From Paracoccus saliphilus (GTDB lineage: Bacteria; Pseudomonadota; Alphaproteobacteria; Rhodobacterales; Rhodobacteraceae), in the NCBI GenBank assembly GCA_003255745.1, contig KZ836032.1:5176-53183 (forward strand): DNA of 48,008 bases, given 5' to 3'. The translations under genes were made by a program, and so were the position numbers. Every line of letters begins with the position of its first letter. Within the stretch, counting starts at the first letter, position 1. Below, piece after piece: positions 27,606 through 37,294 of the stretch. The notes below the pieces were generated by a model. That model saw only the letters and a program-made list of their open reading frames with translations. It was not told the origin of the DNA and ran no database searches.

Positions 27606-28693
27606 GCACCCCTCCGGTCGGCCATGAAGCGGCCAAGGGTTTCCAGAACGCGGTTGCATCCCGCCTCGTCGCCAACAGTGATGCGCAGCGCCGCGGGCAG
27701 GCCATAGCCCCCGACCCGCCGCACCAGGATGCCGTCGGCCCGCAGCGCCGCGTCGGCCGCCTGCGCCGTCTCGGGGCTGTCAAAGCGGGCCAGCACGAAA
27801 TTGGCAAAGCTTTCGTCGCAGCCGATGCCCATCTGGATCAGCGACTGCCGCATCCGGTCGCGCATCCGGGCGTTCAGGTCGGCGCAGCGGGCCGTGAAAT
27901 CCGTGTCGCGGATGGCAGCCTCGGCCGCGGCCATCTGGGCCGCCGACAGGTTGAACGGCTGGCGGATGCGGTTCAACACGTCGATGATCTGCCGGCTGGC
28001 ATAACCCCACCCGATGCGCAGCCCGCCCAGGCCGTGGATCTTGGAAAAGGTCCGCGTCATGATCACGTTCGGATGCCGGTCCACCAGCGTGGCGCCGCCG
28101 TCAAAACCGTCTGCGAATTCGGTATAGGCGCCATCATGGACGAAGATCACCTGCGGGGGCAGCCCGTCGACCAGGCGCTGCAATTCGTCTTGCCCCAGCA
28201 TCGTGCCGGTCGGGTTGGCCGGATTGGCGATGAAGACGACTCGCGTGCGGTCGGTGACGGCGGCCAGGATCGCGTCGACGTCGACCCGCCGTTCGGCCTC
28301 GGGCACGGTCACAGGGGTCGCGCCGACCATCCGCGCCAGGATCGGGTACATCGAAAATCCGTGTTCGGTGGTGATGACCTCGTCCCCTCCGCCGGCGAAG
28401 GCGTGGACCACGAATTGCAGCACCTCGTCCGAGCCCACGCCGCAGATTATGCGGTCCGGGTCCAGGCCGTGAATCTGGCCGATGGCCGCGCGCAGGCCCG
28501 CGTGATCGGTCGCCGGATAACGGTGCAGTTCGCCCGCTGCGGCGACGAAGGCCGCCTGCGCCGCCGGGCTGCACCCAAGCGGGTTCTCGTTCGAGGAGAG
28601 TTTCAGCACATCCTCGCGTCCCTCCAGCCGGCTTTCGCCGCTGACGTAAAGCGCGATATCCATGATGCCGGGCTGCACGGTGATCTGGGTCAT
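27602..28693 (-). CDS. hisC: Histidinol-phosphate/aromatic aminotransferase
   Basis: A 363-residue fold-type I PLP enzyme. The PLP lysine is K218 in [15 protein letters not shown], and NPANPTGT and SSNENPLG are as in HisC. In bacteria with this hisC-tyrA arrangement the enzyme often serves both histidine and aromatic amino acid synthesis. The ATG at 28693 was chosen over an ORF extension of 39 codons that runs into the rpsD terminator region. It is coupled to tyrA, which supports a role in tyrosine and phenylalanine formation. Confidence 0.9.
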   Translation of the reverse strand: MTQITVQPGIMDIALYVSGESRLEGREDVLKLSSNENPLGCSPAAQAAFVAAAGELHRYPATDHAGLRAAIGQIHGLDPDRIICGVGSDEVLQFVVHAFAGGGDEVITTEHGFSMYPILARMVGATPVTVPEAERRVDVDAILAAVTDRTRVVFIANPANPTGTMLGQDELQRLVDGLPPQVIFVHDGAYTEFADGFDGGATLVDRHPNVIMTRTFSKIHGLGGLRIGWGYASRQIIDVLNRIRQPFNLSAAQMAAAEAAIRDTDFTARCADLNARMRDRMRQSLIQMGIGCDESFANFVLARFDSPETAQAADAALRADGILVRRVGGYGLPAALRITVGDEAGCNRVLETLGRFMADRRGA

Positions 28694-28800
28694 GGGTCCA
28701 TCCTTTGTCCGGCCCCGTTTAGTCGCGGGCTGGCGGCAAGAAAAGGCCCAAGCGGCCGCAGCATTGACCGGCACGAAAATATCCCGCCGACCAAGCGAAA

Positions 28801-28826
28801 GGGGCCGCATCGACAGATGCGGCCCC
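28801..28826 (-). terminator. rpsD terminator
   Basis: GGGGCCGCAT (28801-28810) and ATGCGGCCCC (28817-28826) form a perfect 10-bp stem with a 6-base loop, followed by TTTCG on the reverse strand. It sits 25 bp past the rpsD stop. Confidence 0.8.
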
Positions 28827-28851
28827 CAAAGGCATGAGATGCAGGCGAAGA

Positions 28852-29472
28852 TCAGTTCTTCGCGTAGAATTCGACAACCAGGTTCGGTTCCATCTGCACG
28901 GCATAGGGAATGTCGCCCAGAGCCGGGGTGCGCACAAAGGTCGCGGTCATCTTGTTGTGGTCGACTTCCAGATAGTCGGGAACGTCACGTTCGGTCAGGG
29001 CGACGGCTTCCAGCACGATGGCCAGCTGGCGCGAACGCTCGCGGATCGAGATGACATCGCCTTCCTTGACGCGGTAGGACGCGATGTTCACGCGCTGACC
29101 ATTGACCTGGATGTGGCCGTGGTTGACGAACTGGCGGGCGGCCCAGATGGTCGCCACGAACTTGGCGCGGTAGACGACCGCGTCCAGGCGGCGCTCCAGC
29201 AGGCCGACCAGATTCTCGCCGGTGTCGCCCTTGATGCGCTCGGCTTCGGCATAGATGCGGCGGAACTGCTTTTCAGTCAGGTCGCCATAGTAGCCCTTGA
29301 GCTTCTGCTTGGCGCGCAGCTGGGTGCCGAAGTCCGACAGCTTGTTCTTGCGGCGCTGGCCGTGCTGGCCGGGGCCGTATTCGCGGCGGTTGACCGGCGA
29401 CTTGGCGCGGCCCCAGATGTTCTCGCCCATGCGGCGGTCGAGTTTGTACTTGGCAGACGTGCGTTTGGTCAC
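28852..29472 (-). CDS. rpsD: 30S ribosomal protein S4
   Basis: The 206-residue protein is S4, which starts 30S assembly by binding 16S rRNA. It begins [20 protein letters not shown] and carries the S4 RNA-binding domain ([33 protein letters not shown]). The start codon is GTG, with a strong AAGGAGAT ribosome-binding site. It stands alone here rather than in the alpha operon, which is usual in alphaproteobacteria. The 137-bp gap upstream holds its promoter and leader; no clear structure was identified there. Confidence 0.98.
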   Translation of the reverse strand: MTKRTSAKYKLDRRMGENIWGRAKSPVNRREYGPGQHGQRRKNKLSDFGTQLRAKQKLKGYYGDLTEKQFRRIYAEAERIKGDTGENLVGLLERRLDAVVYRAKFVATIWAARQFVNHGHIQVNGQRVNIASYRVKEGDVISIRERSRQLAIVLEAVALTERDVPDYLEVDHNKMTATFVRTPALGDIPYAVQMEPNLVVEFYAKN

Positions 29473-29609
29473 GGCTGATCTCCTTCATGCGGTTGCGAAG
29501 GGCGTTGTCCTCTGGCCGGGGCCTGACAGGGTTCCCCTTGCGGGGTCCACCAACACCAACGAAGTGCGCGCTTATAGCCCCCACAGGTCGTGCGTCAAGC
29601 GTAATCGGA

Positions 29610-30722
29610 TCAGTCCAATGCGCCGTCAGGTTGGAAGAAGTGCGACAGCGGCAGGCCGGCGGCACCCAGGATGCGCGCACTGCGGCCCAGGCTGCCCTCG
29701 ATCACCTGCGGACGATCAATGCCGGCCGCGGGCATGGCGGCCATCGCCCGGCGGGTCGCATCGGTCAGCCGGGCGCGGGTGGCGGCGGGGATTGCACCGT
29801 CGATCACCACCAGCGGCAGGTCCGCCAGCGCCACCGCCGACAGCGCGACGAAGGCCAAAGCGCGACCGGCCTCCTCGGCCCATTCCTGCTCGATCGCCTC
29901 GGGAACATCCCAGCCCGAGTCGTCGGGGGGCAGGGACCGGCCAATGCGGCGCTCCAGCGCCGAGACCGAGGCCTGGTCCAGCAGCTGTCCGCCCCCCGGC
30001 ACCGGCATCGAGCCGAGCGCGCCCGCATTCCGCTGCGGCCCGTGCCGCAGGGCACCGTCCAGCACGATGCCCCCGCCCGCGAAATGAGCGACATAGATGT
30101 GGATGAAGTCGCGGGGCAGATCGCGGCGCGAAAAGATCAGCTCGGCTCCGCAGGCGGTTGAGGCGTCGTTGTCCACGAAAACGGGATAGGGCAAGTCGCC
30201 CGCCAGCGCCGCCTGAAGGTCCACGTCCAGCCAATCGGCCATCTCCTGCCCCCAGTCCCAAAGGCGATAAGGCGTGGCAACGCCCAGGCCCATGATCCGT
30301 GCCCTGTCGGCCGCACCCAGAGAGCCGGTCAGTGTCGCCAGCCCCTGCCGGGCGAAGGTCAGCAGGCGGTCGGGCTGGGGAAAGGCATGAACCTCTTGTC
30401 GGTGCATCCGGACCTGGCCCGCAAAATCCACCAGCGCCAGTTCGGCAAGCCGGCGGCCGATCTTGAGGCCCAGGAAGAACGCGCCCCCGGCTGCCAGGGC
30501 CAAGGGGGTCGAGGGCTGTCCCACCTTGCCGCGCACGACCTCCTCCGCGCCCAGATAGCCGCTGTGGATCAGCTTGCGCGTGAGGTTGGTGATCGACTGG
30601 GGCGACAGGCCCATCAGATGGGCCAGCGAGGTCCGCGCCATCGGCCCGTGACGGCGGATCAGCGACAGGATCATCCGTTCGTTCCGGCTGAGCAACCCGG
30701 CGGCGTCGCGGTCTAGGGGCAT
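29610..30722 (-). CDS. ROK-family transcriptional regulator
   Basis: The 370-residue protein has an N-terminal winged helix (about 12-70; LSRNERMILSLIRRHGPMARTSLAHLMGLSPQ, then ITNLTRKL) fused to a ROK/NagC-type sugar-kinase fold with DNDASTACGAEL and a GGG-rich region. The ATP/sugar-kinase and zinc motifs appear weak. It diverges from frcBCA and should repress it until the sugar, or its phosphate, is bound. The ATG at 30722 has GGAGGA 7 bp upstream; a start 33 bp earlier would place that site inside the gene. Confidence 0.88.
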   Translation of the reverse strand: MPLDRDAAGLLSRNERMILSLIRRHGPMARTSLAHLMGLSPQSITNLTRKLIHSGYLGAEEVVRGKVGQPSTPLALAAGGAFFLGLKIGRRLAELALVDFAGQVRMHRQEVHAFPQPDRLLTFARQGLATLTGSLGAADRARIMGLGVATPYRLWDWGQEMADWLDVDLQAALAGDLPYPVFVDNDASTACGAELIFSRRDLPRDFIHIYVAHFAGGGIVLDGALRHGPQRNAGALGSMPVPGGGQLLDQASVSALERRIGRSLPPDDSGWDVPEAIEQEWAEEAGRALAFVALSAVALADLPLVVIDGAIPAATRARLTDATRRAMAAMPAAGIDRPQVIEGSLGRSARILGAAGLPLSHFFQPDGALD

Positions 30723-30744
30723 CTGCGCGTCCTCCTGGCGGGTA

Positions 30745-30765
30745 TTAATCAACATGACTGATTTA
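30745..30765. promoter_or_regulatory. Operator-like AT-rich inverted repeat
   Basis: TTAATCA and TGATTTA flank a 7-base centre (6 of 7 positions pair), directly upstream of the frcB -35 box and 23 bp from the ROK start codon. This is the expected place and AT-rich type of site for a ROK repressor. Binding is inferred. Confidence 0.5.
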
Positions 30766-30795
30766 TTGACAAGAGGCGATTGGTGGTGCTTTGTA
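30766..30795 (+). promoter_or_regulatory. Sigma-70-like promoter of frcB
   Basis: TTGACA (30766-30771) and TTTGTA (30790-30795), separated by 18 bp, are a consensus -35 and a fair -10 with an extended TGC ahead of it. They point toward frcB, 47 bp before its start codon. Confidence 0.55.
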
Positions 30796-30841
30796 AGTTC
30801 AGGGCGGCCGAGGAACCGCCATGTTGGAGGAGTTTAGCAAA

Positions 30842-31870
30842 GTGACCACCAAGACCATGTTCCGCGCATCCATCGCAGCCTCGGTGCTGGCCCTGTCGGC
30901 CGGCCTTGCCCATGCGCAAGAACCCGCAAAGGCCTGCCTGATCACCAAGACCGACATCAACCCGTTCTTCGTGAAGATGAAGGAAGGCGCCACCGCCAAG
31001 GCCGAGGAACTGGGCATCGAGCTGATGACCTTTGCCGGCAAGATCGATGGCGACCACGAGACCCAGCAGCAGGCCGTGGAAAGCTGCATCGCGGCAGGCG
31101 TCAAGGGGATCCTGATCACCGCATCCGACACCAAGGCCATCACCGAGTCGCTGGCGCAGGCGCGCGAGGCGGGCATCCTGGTGATCGCGCTGGACACGCC
31201 GCTGGACCCGATCGACGCGGCTGACGCGACCTTCGCCACCGACAACCGCGAGGCAGGCCGCCTGATCGGGGCCTGGGCTGCAGGCAAGATGGGCGATGCC
31301 GCCGCAGACGCCAAGATCGCGATGCTGGACCTGTCGGCCAGCGCGCCGTCGGTCGATGTGCTGCGCGACCAGGGCTTCCTGGCGGGCTTCGGCATTGATG
31401 TGAAGGACGAGAACGTTATCGGCGATGAGGACGACGCCCGCATCGTCGGCCACGAAGTCACCTCGGGCAACGAGGAGGGCGGCCGCCAGGCCATGGAGGC
31501 GCTGCTGCAGCAGGACCCGTCCATCAACCTGGTCTATACGATCAACGAACCTGCCGCGGCCGGAGCCTATGAGGCGCTGAAATCCTTTGGCAAGGAAAAC
31601 GACGTGCTGATCGTTTCCGTGGATGGCGGCTGTCCCGGCGTGCAGAACGTCCAGGAGGGCGTGATCGGCGCGACCTCGCAGCAATACCCGCTGTTGATGG
31701 CGTCGATGGGCATCGAGGCGATTGCCGCCTTCGCCGCCGATGGCACCAAGCCCGAGACGACCGAGGGCCTCGATTTCACCAACACCGGGGTGAACCTGGT
31801 GACGGGCGAACCGGTCGAGGGCGTCGAGTCCATCAGCGTCGAGGAAGGGCTGGAGCGCTGCTGGGGCTAA
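30842..31870 (+). CDS. frcB: Fructose-type ABC transporter, periplasmic binding protein
   Basis: The precursor is about 342 residues and begins with a Sec signal peptide ([21 protein letters not shown]). The mature part is a type-I sugar-binding protein (ribose/fructose-like): [32 protein letters not shown] and VVS-type hinge strands. I prefer a GTG start at 30842 because GGAGGAG lies 10 bp upstream; the ATG at 30821 lacks a ribosome-binding site. The family, order and divergent ROK regulator match the frcBCA fructose import system of Rhizobiales. The exact sugar is not proven. Confidence 0.88.
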   Translation: MTTKTMFRASIAASVLALSAGLAHAQEPAKACLITKTDINPFFVKMKEGATAKAEELGIELMTFAGKIDGDHETQQQAVESCIAAGVKGILITASDTKAITESLAQAREAGILVIALDTPLDPIDAADATFATDNREAGRLIGAWAAGKMGDAAADAKIAMLDLSASAPSVDVLRDQGFLAGFGIDVKDENVIGDEDDARIVGHEVTSGNEEGGRQAMEALLQQDPSINLVYTINEPAAAGAYEALKSFGKENDVLIVSVDGGCPGVQNVQEGVIGATSQQYPLLMASMGIEAIAAFAADGTKPETTEGLDFTNTGVNLVTGEPVEGVESISVEEGLERCWG

Positions 31871-31875
31871 GCCCC
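31863..31875. other. Palindrome around the frcB stop codon
   Basis: GGGGC TAA GCCCC places the stop codon in the 3-base loop of a 5-bp stem. It may only reflect chance or codon choice. Confidence 0.25.
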
Positions 31876-31903
31876 GGCACTGCCGCCTGACACGATATCT
31901 GGC

Positions 31904-31926
31904 CTGCGGCGGTCGATCCGCCGCGG
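31904..31926 (+). other. frcB-frcC intergenic hairpin
   Basis: GCGGCGG (31906-31912) and CCGCCGC (31918-31924) form a 7-bp stem with a 5-base loop, extendable by a wobble and a G-C pair. Hairpins between a binding-protein gene and its permease genes often let more binding-protein mRNA survive, which raises its dose. No T-run follows, so it is not a clean terminator. Confidence 0.55.
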
Positions 31927-31954
31927 CCATCCTGCCTGACTCACGGAGGCCCCG

Positions 31955-33010
31955 ATGTCCGACACCCCCGATCCCGTGGTCGAGCGCAACGCAAGCGAAA
32001 CGGTCGCCAGCTTCGACCATCGCAAACGCAGCGCGCTGGACCGGGTGCAGCATTTCCTGCACCAGTTTCCAACCATGGTCCCGGTCATCGTGCTGGTGCT
32101 GTCGCTGATCGCCTTTGGGTTGATCTCGCCCAACTTCTTCTCGGCCTTCAACCTGTCGCTGATCCTGCAGCAGGTGGCCGTCGTGGGAACCCTGGCGGCG
32201 GCGCAGTCGCTGGTCATCCTGACGGCGGGCATCGACCTGTCGGTGGGCGCGGTGATGGTGCTGATCTCGGTCGTGATGGGGCAGCTGGCGGTGAATTTCG
32301 GCGTTCCGGTGCCGATCGCCATCCTGGCGGGCCTGGCCTGCGGTGCCGCCACCGGTGCGCTGAACGGCGCCCTGGTGACGCGGCTGAAGCTGCCGCCCTT
32401 TATCACCACGCTTGGCACTTGGAATATCTTCCTTGCGTTGAATTATTATCTGTCGGGCCGCGAGACGATCCGCAGCCAGACCCTGGACGCCGAGGCGCCG
32501 CTGCTGAAGTTCTTTGGCGAACGCTTCACGGTTGGCGGGGCGGTCCTGACCTATGGCGTCATCCTGATGATCGTGGTCTTTGCGGCGCTGTACTATGCGC
32601 TCTACAAGACCGCGTGGGGCCGGCGCGTCTATGCCGTGGGCGACGACCCCGAAGCCGCGGCCCTGGCCGGCATCCAGACCAAGCGCGTGCTGCTGTCTGT
32701 CTATGTCGTGGCGGGCATGATCTGCGCGCTGGCGGCCTGGTCCTCGATCGGGCGCGTGGGGTCGATCAGCCCGACCTCGTTCTTTGAGGCAAACCTGGAA
32801 TCCATCACCGCTGTCGTCATCGGGGGCATCTCGCTGTTCGGGGGGCGCGGGTCGATTCTGGGGCCGCTGATCGGGGCGCTGATCGTCGGCGTCTTCAACT
32901 CGGGCCTGCGACTGGCCGGGGTGGACGTCCTGTGGCAGCTGTTCGCGACCGGCTGGCTGATCATCTTCGCCGTCGCCATCGACCAATGGATCAGAAAGGT
33001 GTCGTCATGA
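31955..33010 (+). CDS. frcC: Fructose-type ABC transporter, permease
   Basis: The 351-residue permease belongs to the ribose/xylose/fructose type (CUT2) family. It has eight to ten TM helices, and the family motif QSLVILTAGIDLSVGAVMVL is near residue 88. A hydrophilic N terminus of about 45 residues precedes the first helix. It forms the membrane channel fed by FrcB and driven by FrcA. It starts 84 bp after frcB and its stop overlaps the frcA start (ATGA). Confidence 0.92.
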   Translation: MSDTPDPVVERNASETVASFDHRKRSALDRVQHFLHQFPTMVPVIVLVLSLIAFGLISPNFFSAFNLSLILQQVAVVGTLAAAQSLVILTAGIDLSVGAVMVLISVVMGQLAVNFGVPVPIAILAGLACGAATGALNGALVTRLKLPPFITTLGTWNIFLALNYYLSGRETIRSQTLDAEAPLLKFFGERFTVGGAVLTYGVILMIVVFAALYYALYKTAWGRRVYAVGDDPEAAALAGIQTKRVLLSVYVVAGMICALAAWSSIGRVGSISPTSFFEANLESITAVVIGGISLFGGRGSILGPLIGALIVGVFNSGLRLAGVDVLWQLFATGWLIIFAVAIDQWIRKVSS

Positions 33011-33780
33011 CCGAGCCGCTTCTTTCCGCCCGCAACCTGGTCAAGCGCTATGGCCGCGTGACCGCACTGGACCAGGCCGACTTCGACCTTTATCCCGGCG
33101 AGATCCTGGCCGTGATCGGCGACAATGGCGCGGGCAAGTCCAGCCTGATCAAGGCACTGTCCGGTGCTGTTAGGCCCGACGAGGGCGAGATCCGGCTGGA
33201 CGGCAAGCCGATCAGCTTTGGCAGCCCGCTGGACGCCCGGAAGGCGGGGATCGAGACCGTCTATCAGACCCTTGCCCTGTCGCCCGCGCTGTCGATTTCG
33301 GACAACATGTTCATGGGACGCGAAATGCGCAAGCCGGGCTTCATGGGCAAGTGGCTGGGTATGCTGGACAAGCCGGCAATGGACGACTTTTCCCGCCAGA
33401 AGCTGTCCGAACTGGGCCTGTTGACCATCCAGAACATCAACCAGCCGGTTGAAACGTTGTCCGGCGGCCAGAGACAGGGTGTCGCCGTGGCGCGCGCCGC
33501 AGCCTTTGGCAGCCGCGTGATCATCCTTGACGAACCGACCGCCGCCCTTGGGGTGAAGGAAAGCCGCCGTGTGCTTGACCTGATCCAGGACGTCCGGGCG
33601 CGCGGCATTCCCATCGTGCTGATCAGCCACAACATGCCGCATGTCTTCGAGGTGGCGGACCGTATCCACATCCACCGCCTTGGACGGCGCCTGTGCGTCA
33701 TCGACCCCAAGGAGCATTCGATGTCGGATGCCGTGGCCTATATGACCGGCGCACGCCTGCCCGAAGGTCTGGCAGCCTGA
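33007..33780 (+). CDS. frcA: Fructose-type ABC transporter, ATP-binding protein
   Basis: The 257-residue ATPase has Walker A GDNGAGKSS (38-46), signature LSGGQRQ and Walker B VIILDEPTAALG. Unlike RbsA-type proteins it carries a single ABC domain, as FrcA of Sinorhizobium does, so a dimer is expected. The start overlaps the frcC stop by 4 bp. It powers import of a monosaccharide, by context fructose. No sugar kinase gene follows in this cluster; a terminator comes next. Confidence 0.92.
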   Translation: MTEPLLSARNLVKRYGRVTALDQADFDLYPGEILAVIGDNGAGKSSLIKALSGAVRPDEGEIRLDGKPISFGSPLDARKAGIETVYQTLALSPALSISDNMFMGREMRKPGFMGKWLGMLDKPAMDDFSRQKLSELGLLTIQNINQPVETLSGGQRQGVAVARAAAFGSRVIILDEPTAALGVKESRRVLDLIQDVRARGIPIVLISHNMPHVFEVADRIHIHRLGRRLCVIDPKEHSMSDAVAYMTGARLPEGLAA

Positions 33781-33798
33781 TTGCTGGTCTGAAAACAG

Positions 33799-33819
33799 CG
33801 GGGGCGTAGTGCGCCCCCG
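33799..33819. terminator. Terminator between frcA and the MFS gene
   Basis: CGGGGGCG (33799-33806) and CGCCCCCG (33812-33819) form a perfect 8-bp stem with a 5-base loop, between two convergent genes. On the reverse strand it is followed by CTGTTTTC. It probably serves both directions. Confidence 0.65.
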
Positions 33820-33822
33820 GCC

Positions 33823-35043
33823 TTAGTCGTCCAGCCTGCGCACTAGAATCCAGGCCAGTCCCGAACAGATCAGCGTGGCAGAGATGGCGGGAATTGCCGT
33901 CCCGTCGTAAAGCAGGCCCACAGGCGCGGCAATTGCCACCGCCGCCAAGGTCGAAATCGCGGCGATGATCGAGGCGGCCATCCCGGCGATATGTCCCATC
34001 CGCTGCAGCGCCAGCGCGTTGAGATTGCCGAAGGTCACCCCGGCCATGAAGAACACGCTGGTTGCCCAGAAGAAGAAGGCCGGAAAGCGCAGCGCCTGCG
34101 GCAGCGCATCCGTCAGCAGCAGGACCAGCACGACAGCCGAGACGATCGTCTGCATCACATAGGCCCATTTTGCGATCCGCCGCATGCCGAAACGCATCAC
34201 GAAGGTCGCGTTCAACACCGTCCCCGAACCCGACAGCAGCGCCATCAGCGCGAACCACAGGTGGAAGTTCTCACCCTTGCCATAGGTTTCGCCGAACAGC
34301 TGCTGGGCCGAGGAAAGCAGGCCGAACATCTGCCCGAAGCCCAGGGTCAGGATCAAGGTCGCCAGCATTACCTGACGGTCGGACAGCACCTCGCGGGCGG
34401 CCGCCACCAGCGTACCCACGCGCAGGGGGCGCCGGGCAGCGGGGGGCAGCGTCTCCTCCTGGCGAATGTTCAGCCACAGTGCGCCAATGACTGCGAAAGC
34501 GATAAAGGCCAGGAAGACACCATGCCAGCCTGAAATCGAGATGATTGCCGCCCCGAGCGTGGGCGCGACCGCCGGGATCATGATAAAGATCATCATCACG
34601 AAGCTGGTGATCCGCGCCATCTCGCGCCCTTCGTAAAGGTCGCGAACAAGGGCAAGGCCGACGATGCGGGGGCCGGCGGCCCCCAGCCCCTGCACAAAGC
34701 GGGCCGCCAGCAAAAACTCGAGCGAGTCGGCGTAAAGCGCGGCGATCGTGGCCAGGATGTAAAGACCAAAGCCCAGGGTGATCGTTCGCTTGCGGCCCAA
34801 GGCGTCCGAAATGGGTCCGGCAAACAGCGTGCCAAGCCCCATACCCGCCACAAAGCTGGTCAGGATCAGCTGGGCGCGGTTCACGTTGTCCGGCGTCAGG
34901 TCCGCCGCGATGTCCGGCAAGGCCGGAAGCATGGCGTCAATGGAAAACGCGATGGTCGCAAACAGGAACGCCAGCATGGCGATGAATTCGGGCAGCGGCA
35001 GGCGGCGAGGTTGCGCCGGCCCGGAATAGGCGATGTCGGTCAT
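33823..35043 (-). CDS. Bcr/CflA-type MFS efflux transporter
   Basis: The 406-residue protein has 12 predicted TM helices, the loop motif GPISDALGRKRTI (near 75) and the helix-4 motif ALVRDLYEGREMARI typical of the Bcr/CflA subfamily. It is the second such exporter in the window (the other is at 9671-10864). The ATG at 35043 follows AGGTGA; a GTG 9 bp earlier is the alternative. The exported compound is unknown. Confidence 0.88.
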   Translation of the reverse strand: MTDIAYSGPAQPRRLPLPEFIAMLAFLFATIAFSIDAMLPALPDIAADLTPDNVNRAQLILTSFVAGMGLGTLFAGPISDALGRKRTITLGFGLYILATIAALYADSLEFLLAARFVQGLGAAGPRIVGLALVRDLYEGREMARITSFVMMIFIMIPAVAPTLGAAIISISGWHGVFLAFIAFAVIGALWLNIRQEETLPPAARRPLRVGTLVAAAREVLSDRQVMLATLILTLGFGQMFGLLSSAQQLFGETYGKGENFHLWFALMALLSGSGTVLNATFVMRFGMRRIAKWAYVMQTIVSAVVLVLLLTDALPQALRFPAFFFWATSVFFMAGVTFGNLNALALQRMGHIAGMAASIIAAISTLAAVAIAAPVGLLYDGTAIPAISATLICSGLAWILVRRLDD

Positions 35044-35105
35044 GGGGGTCACCTGTCGGTTCTGGCCCCGGAGATAGGCGCTTATTGCAGAGTCTGCAAG
35101 TCCCG

Positions 35106-35744
35106 CTAGCGGGAAGCCGCCGATATCTCGTCAATGACCTGCTGCCACAGGGTTGCCGGCTGTGCGCCGCTGATCGCATGGGTATCGGCCACGACAAAGG
35201 TCGGCACGGAACTGACGCCGCGCTGGCGCGCATGCTGTTCCCGCCGCATCACCTCGTCCCGATCGGCATCGCTGGCCAACAGGCGGGCGGTGACCGGGCC
35301 GTCCATACCTGCGGCTTCGGCCACGGACACCAGGGTTTCGGTATCGCCAATGTCGCGCGCCTCTTGCCAGTGGGCGCGCAGCAACCCCTCCATGACCGAG
35401 TCTTGCGCTCCTTCCAGTCCTGCCCAATGCATTAGGCGATGGGCGTCCGTCGTGTCGGGCTCGCGGGGCGAGGGATTCAGCGTCAGCCCCAGGCCCGCGG
35501 CGCGGTCGGCCAGCGCACGCCCCGCGGCCTCGGCCTGATCGCCCAGCTTGGCACGCAGATATGCGACCCGGTCCATTCCTTGCCGCGGCATCTGCGGGTT
35601 CAGACGGAACGGGTGCCAGGTGATGACAAAGGGATGGTCGGGGTGGCTTTCCAGCGCGCGGTCCAGTTCCACCTTGCCGATCAGGCACCAGGGGCAGACG
35701 GGGTCGGCAAAGATGTCCAGGCGAGTGGTGGCGGTCAGGGGCAT
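35106..35744 (-). CDS. DsbA-family (FrnE-like) thioredoxin-fold protein
   Basis: The 212-residue protein has the FrnE/2-hydroxychromene-2-carboxylate isomerase-like fold: CPWC active site at C17-C20 near the N terminus, and the cis-proline loop GVSSVPTFV. There is no signal peptide, so it is cytosolic, unlike true DsbA. FrnE proteins are thought to act in disulphide chemistry or stress. Its start codon overlaps the upstream acyl-CoA synthetase stop by 10 bp, so they are co-translated. A functional link between them is unknown. Confidence 0.88.
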   Translation of the reverse strand: MPLTATTRLDIFADPVCPWCLIGKVELDRALESHPDHPFVITWHPFRLNPQMPRQGMDRVAYLRAKLGDQAEAAGRALADRAAGLGLTLNPSPREPDTTDAHRLMHWAGLEGAQDSVMEGLLRAHWQEARDIGDTETLVSVAEAAGMDGPVTARLLASDADRDEVMRREQHARQRGVSSVPTFVVADTHAISGAQPATLWQQVIDEISAASR

Positions 35745-37207
35745 GGGCGGTCCTTGCGATGCGCCTCGCGCAGGGCGCGGCGGTTGATCTTGCCGGTGGG
35801 GGTGCGGGGCAGCGCGTCCAGCCGGATATAGGCGCGCGGCTGCTTGTAGCGGGCCAGCTGTGCCTCGGCCAGTGCGCGCAGGGACGGCGGGTCGGCCGGT
35901 CCGGTCCAGAATGCGGCGATCACGCTGGTGCCGGGGCCGACGGGCAGTTCCACCGCCGCCACCTCGCCTGCCTGGGGATGGGCGGCCAGCACATCCTCGA
36001 TCTCCGGTGGCGCGACGCGGAAGCCGCCCGCGTTCATCATGTCGTCGCCGCGGCCCAGCAGGGCGATGGCGCCCTGGTCATCCGCCACGGCCCGGTCGCC
36101 GGTCAGGAACCAGTCGCCCCGGAAGCGTGCGGCGGTGTCCTGCGGCTGGTCCAGGTAGCCCAGGAACAAGCCCGGATCGTCACGCCGCACCGCCAGGTCG
36201 CCCGCAGCGCCTGCCGGGACAGGCCGACCTGCCTGATCCAGGATCGAGACATGCCGGCCAGGCTGCGGAAAGCCTGCGGTGCCGTGCGGGGCCGGGCGGT
36301 CGGGACTGCCCGACAGGAAGGTCGAGATTTCGGACGCGCCCATCGCCTCGTGCAGGTCGGTTCCGGTGCGGTGGGTCCAAGCGTGCCGCAGGGCAGGGTC
36401 CAAGCGTTCGCCCGCGACCAAGGCGTGGCGCAGCGTGGGGATGGGCCCCCAGTCCGCGCGCAGCAGGCGACGGAAGATGCCCGGCGCCCCGGCCAGGATC
36501 GTGCCGCCGTGCCGGCTGGCCAGCAGGGGGATTTGCTCGGGCGAGGTTCCTTCGGCCGGGATCAGCGCGGTGGCCCCAAGCGTCCACGGGTCCATCAGCC
36601 CCGTGCCCAGGGTAAAGGTCCAGTTGAATGCGCCCGCATGCAGCAGGCGATCCGTAGCTGTCATCCCGTACCAGCCGTCGAACATCATCCGTCGCGCAAG
36701 GATCGCGCGATGGGCGTGCATCACCGCCCGGGGTTGGCCGGAACTGCCGGAGGTGAAAACGATATAGGCCAGCCGGTCGGGGTCGCCCTGGATGAATTCT
36801 GCAGGGGGCATGTCCAGGAAGGTCTGCAGCGCTTCCTCGGTCAGGACCGGCGCGGAATGGTCGGGCAGGGCGACGCCCGGGCCTGCCACAATCATTGCAG
36901 GGCCAATCTGTGCGGCCAGCCGGGAAATTTCGGGACCCGTGAGTTGGGCCGAGGTCGGCACCGGAATGATCCCTGCCGCGATGGCACCAAGATAGGTGAT
37001 GGGAAACGAGGGGCGGTTGCCAAGTCGCATCAGCAACCGGTCGCCGGGGCGCAGGCCCGCATGCAAAAGCCCAGTCGCGGTGCCCCGCACGGCCTGCGTC
37101 AGGCGTCGGAACGACCACTGTTCGGCCCGCATCGGGCCAATCACCGACAGGGCAAGTTTATCGGGACAGGACAGTCCGGCGGTCAGGACATGCTGGGCAA
37201 GGTTCAT
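35735..37207 (-). CDS. AMP-binding acyl-CoA synthetase / CoA ligase
   Basis: A 490-residue adenylate-forming enzyme: P-loop-like motif FTSGSSGQPRAV (near 150), GDLAVRRDDPGLFLGYL, the hinge WFLTGDRAV and the C-terminal catalytic lysine motif TPTGKINRRAL (near 470). It activates a carboxylate with ATP and joins it to CoA. The sequence looks closest to benzoate/aryl and short acyl ligases; the acid cannot be decided. A strong terminator of the cspA transcript lies just upstream of its start, so it has its own promoter. It is co-translated with the FrnE-like gene. Confidence 0.87.
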   Translation of the reverse strand: MNLAQHVLTAGLSCPDKLALSVIGPMRAEQWSFRRLTQAVRGTATGLLHAGLRPGDRLLMRLGNRPSFPITYLGAIAAGIIPVPTSAQLTGPEISRLAAQIGPAMIVAGPGVALPDHSAPVLTEEALQTFLDMPPAEFIQGDPDRLAYIVFTSGSSGQPRAVMHAHRAILARRMMFDGWYGMTATDRLLHAGAFNWTFTLGTGLMDPWTLGATALIPAEGTSPEQIPLLASRHGGTILAGAPGIFRRLLRADWGPIPTLRHALVAGERLDPALRHAWTHRTGTDLHEAMGASEISTFLSGSPDRPAPHGTAGFPQPGRHVSILDQAGRPVPAGAAGDLAVRRDDPGLFLGYLDQPQDTAARFRGDWFLTGDRAVADDQGAIALLGRGDDMMNAGGFRVAPPEIEDVLAAHPQAGEVAAVELPVGPGTSVIAAFWTGPADPPSLRALAEAQLARYKQPRAYIRLDALPRTPTGKINRRALREAHRKDRPCP

Positions 37208-37245
37208 GGGTCAGGTCCGCATGGTTCGGCGACCGTTCTGCCAAA

Positions 37246-37272
37246 GAAAAACGGCCCGCGCAAACGGGCCGT
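37246..37272 (-). terminator. cspA intrinsic terminator
   Basis: On the reverse strand ACGGCCCG and CGGGCCGT form a perfect 8-bp stem with a 6-base loop, directly followed by TTTTTCTTT. It lies just past the cold-shock gene stop. Confidence 0.88.
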
Positions 37273-37294
37273 CGCAATTCGCGCAATGTCTGGA

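Noticed and set aside
30749..32986. Reverse 745-codon frame opposite frcB/frcC
   Set aside because: It lies opposite clearly identified transporter genes and has low-complexity Gln/Asp/His composition.
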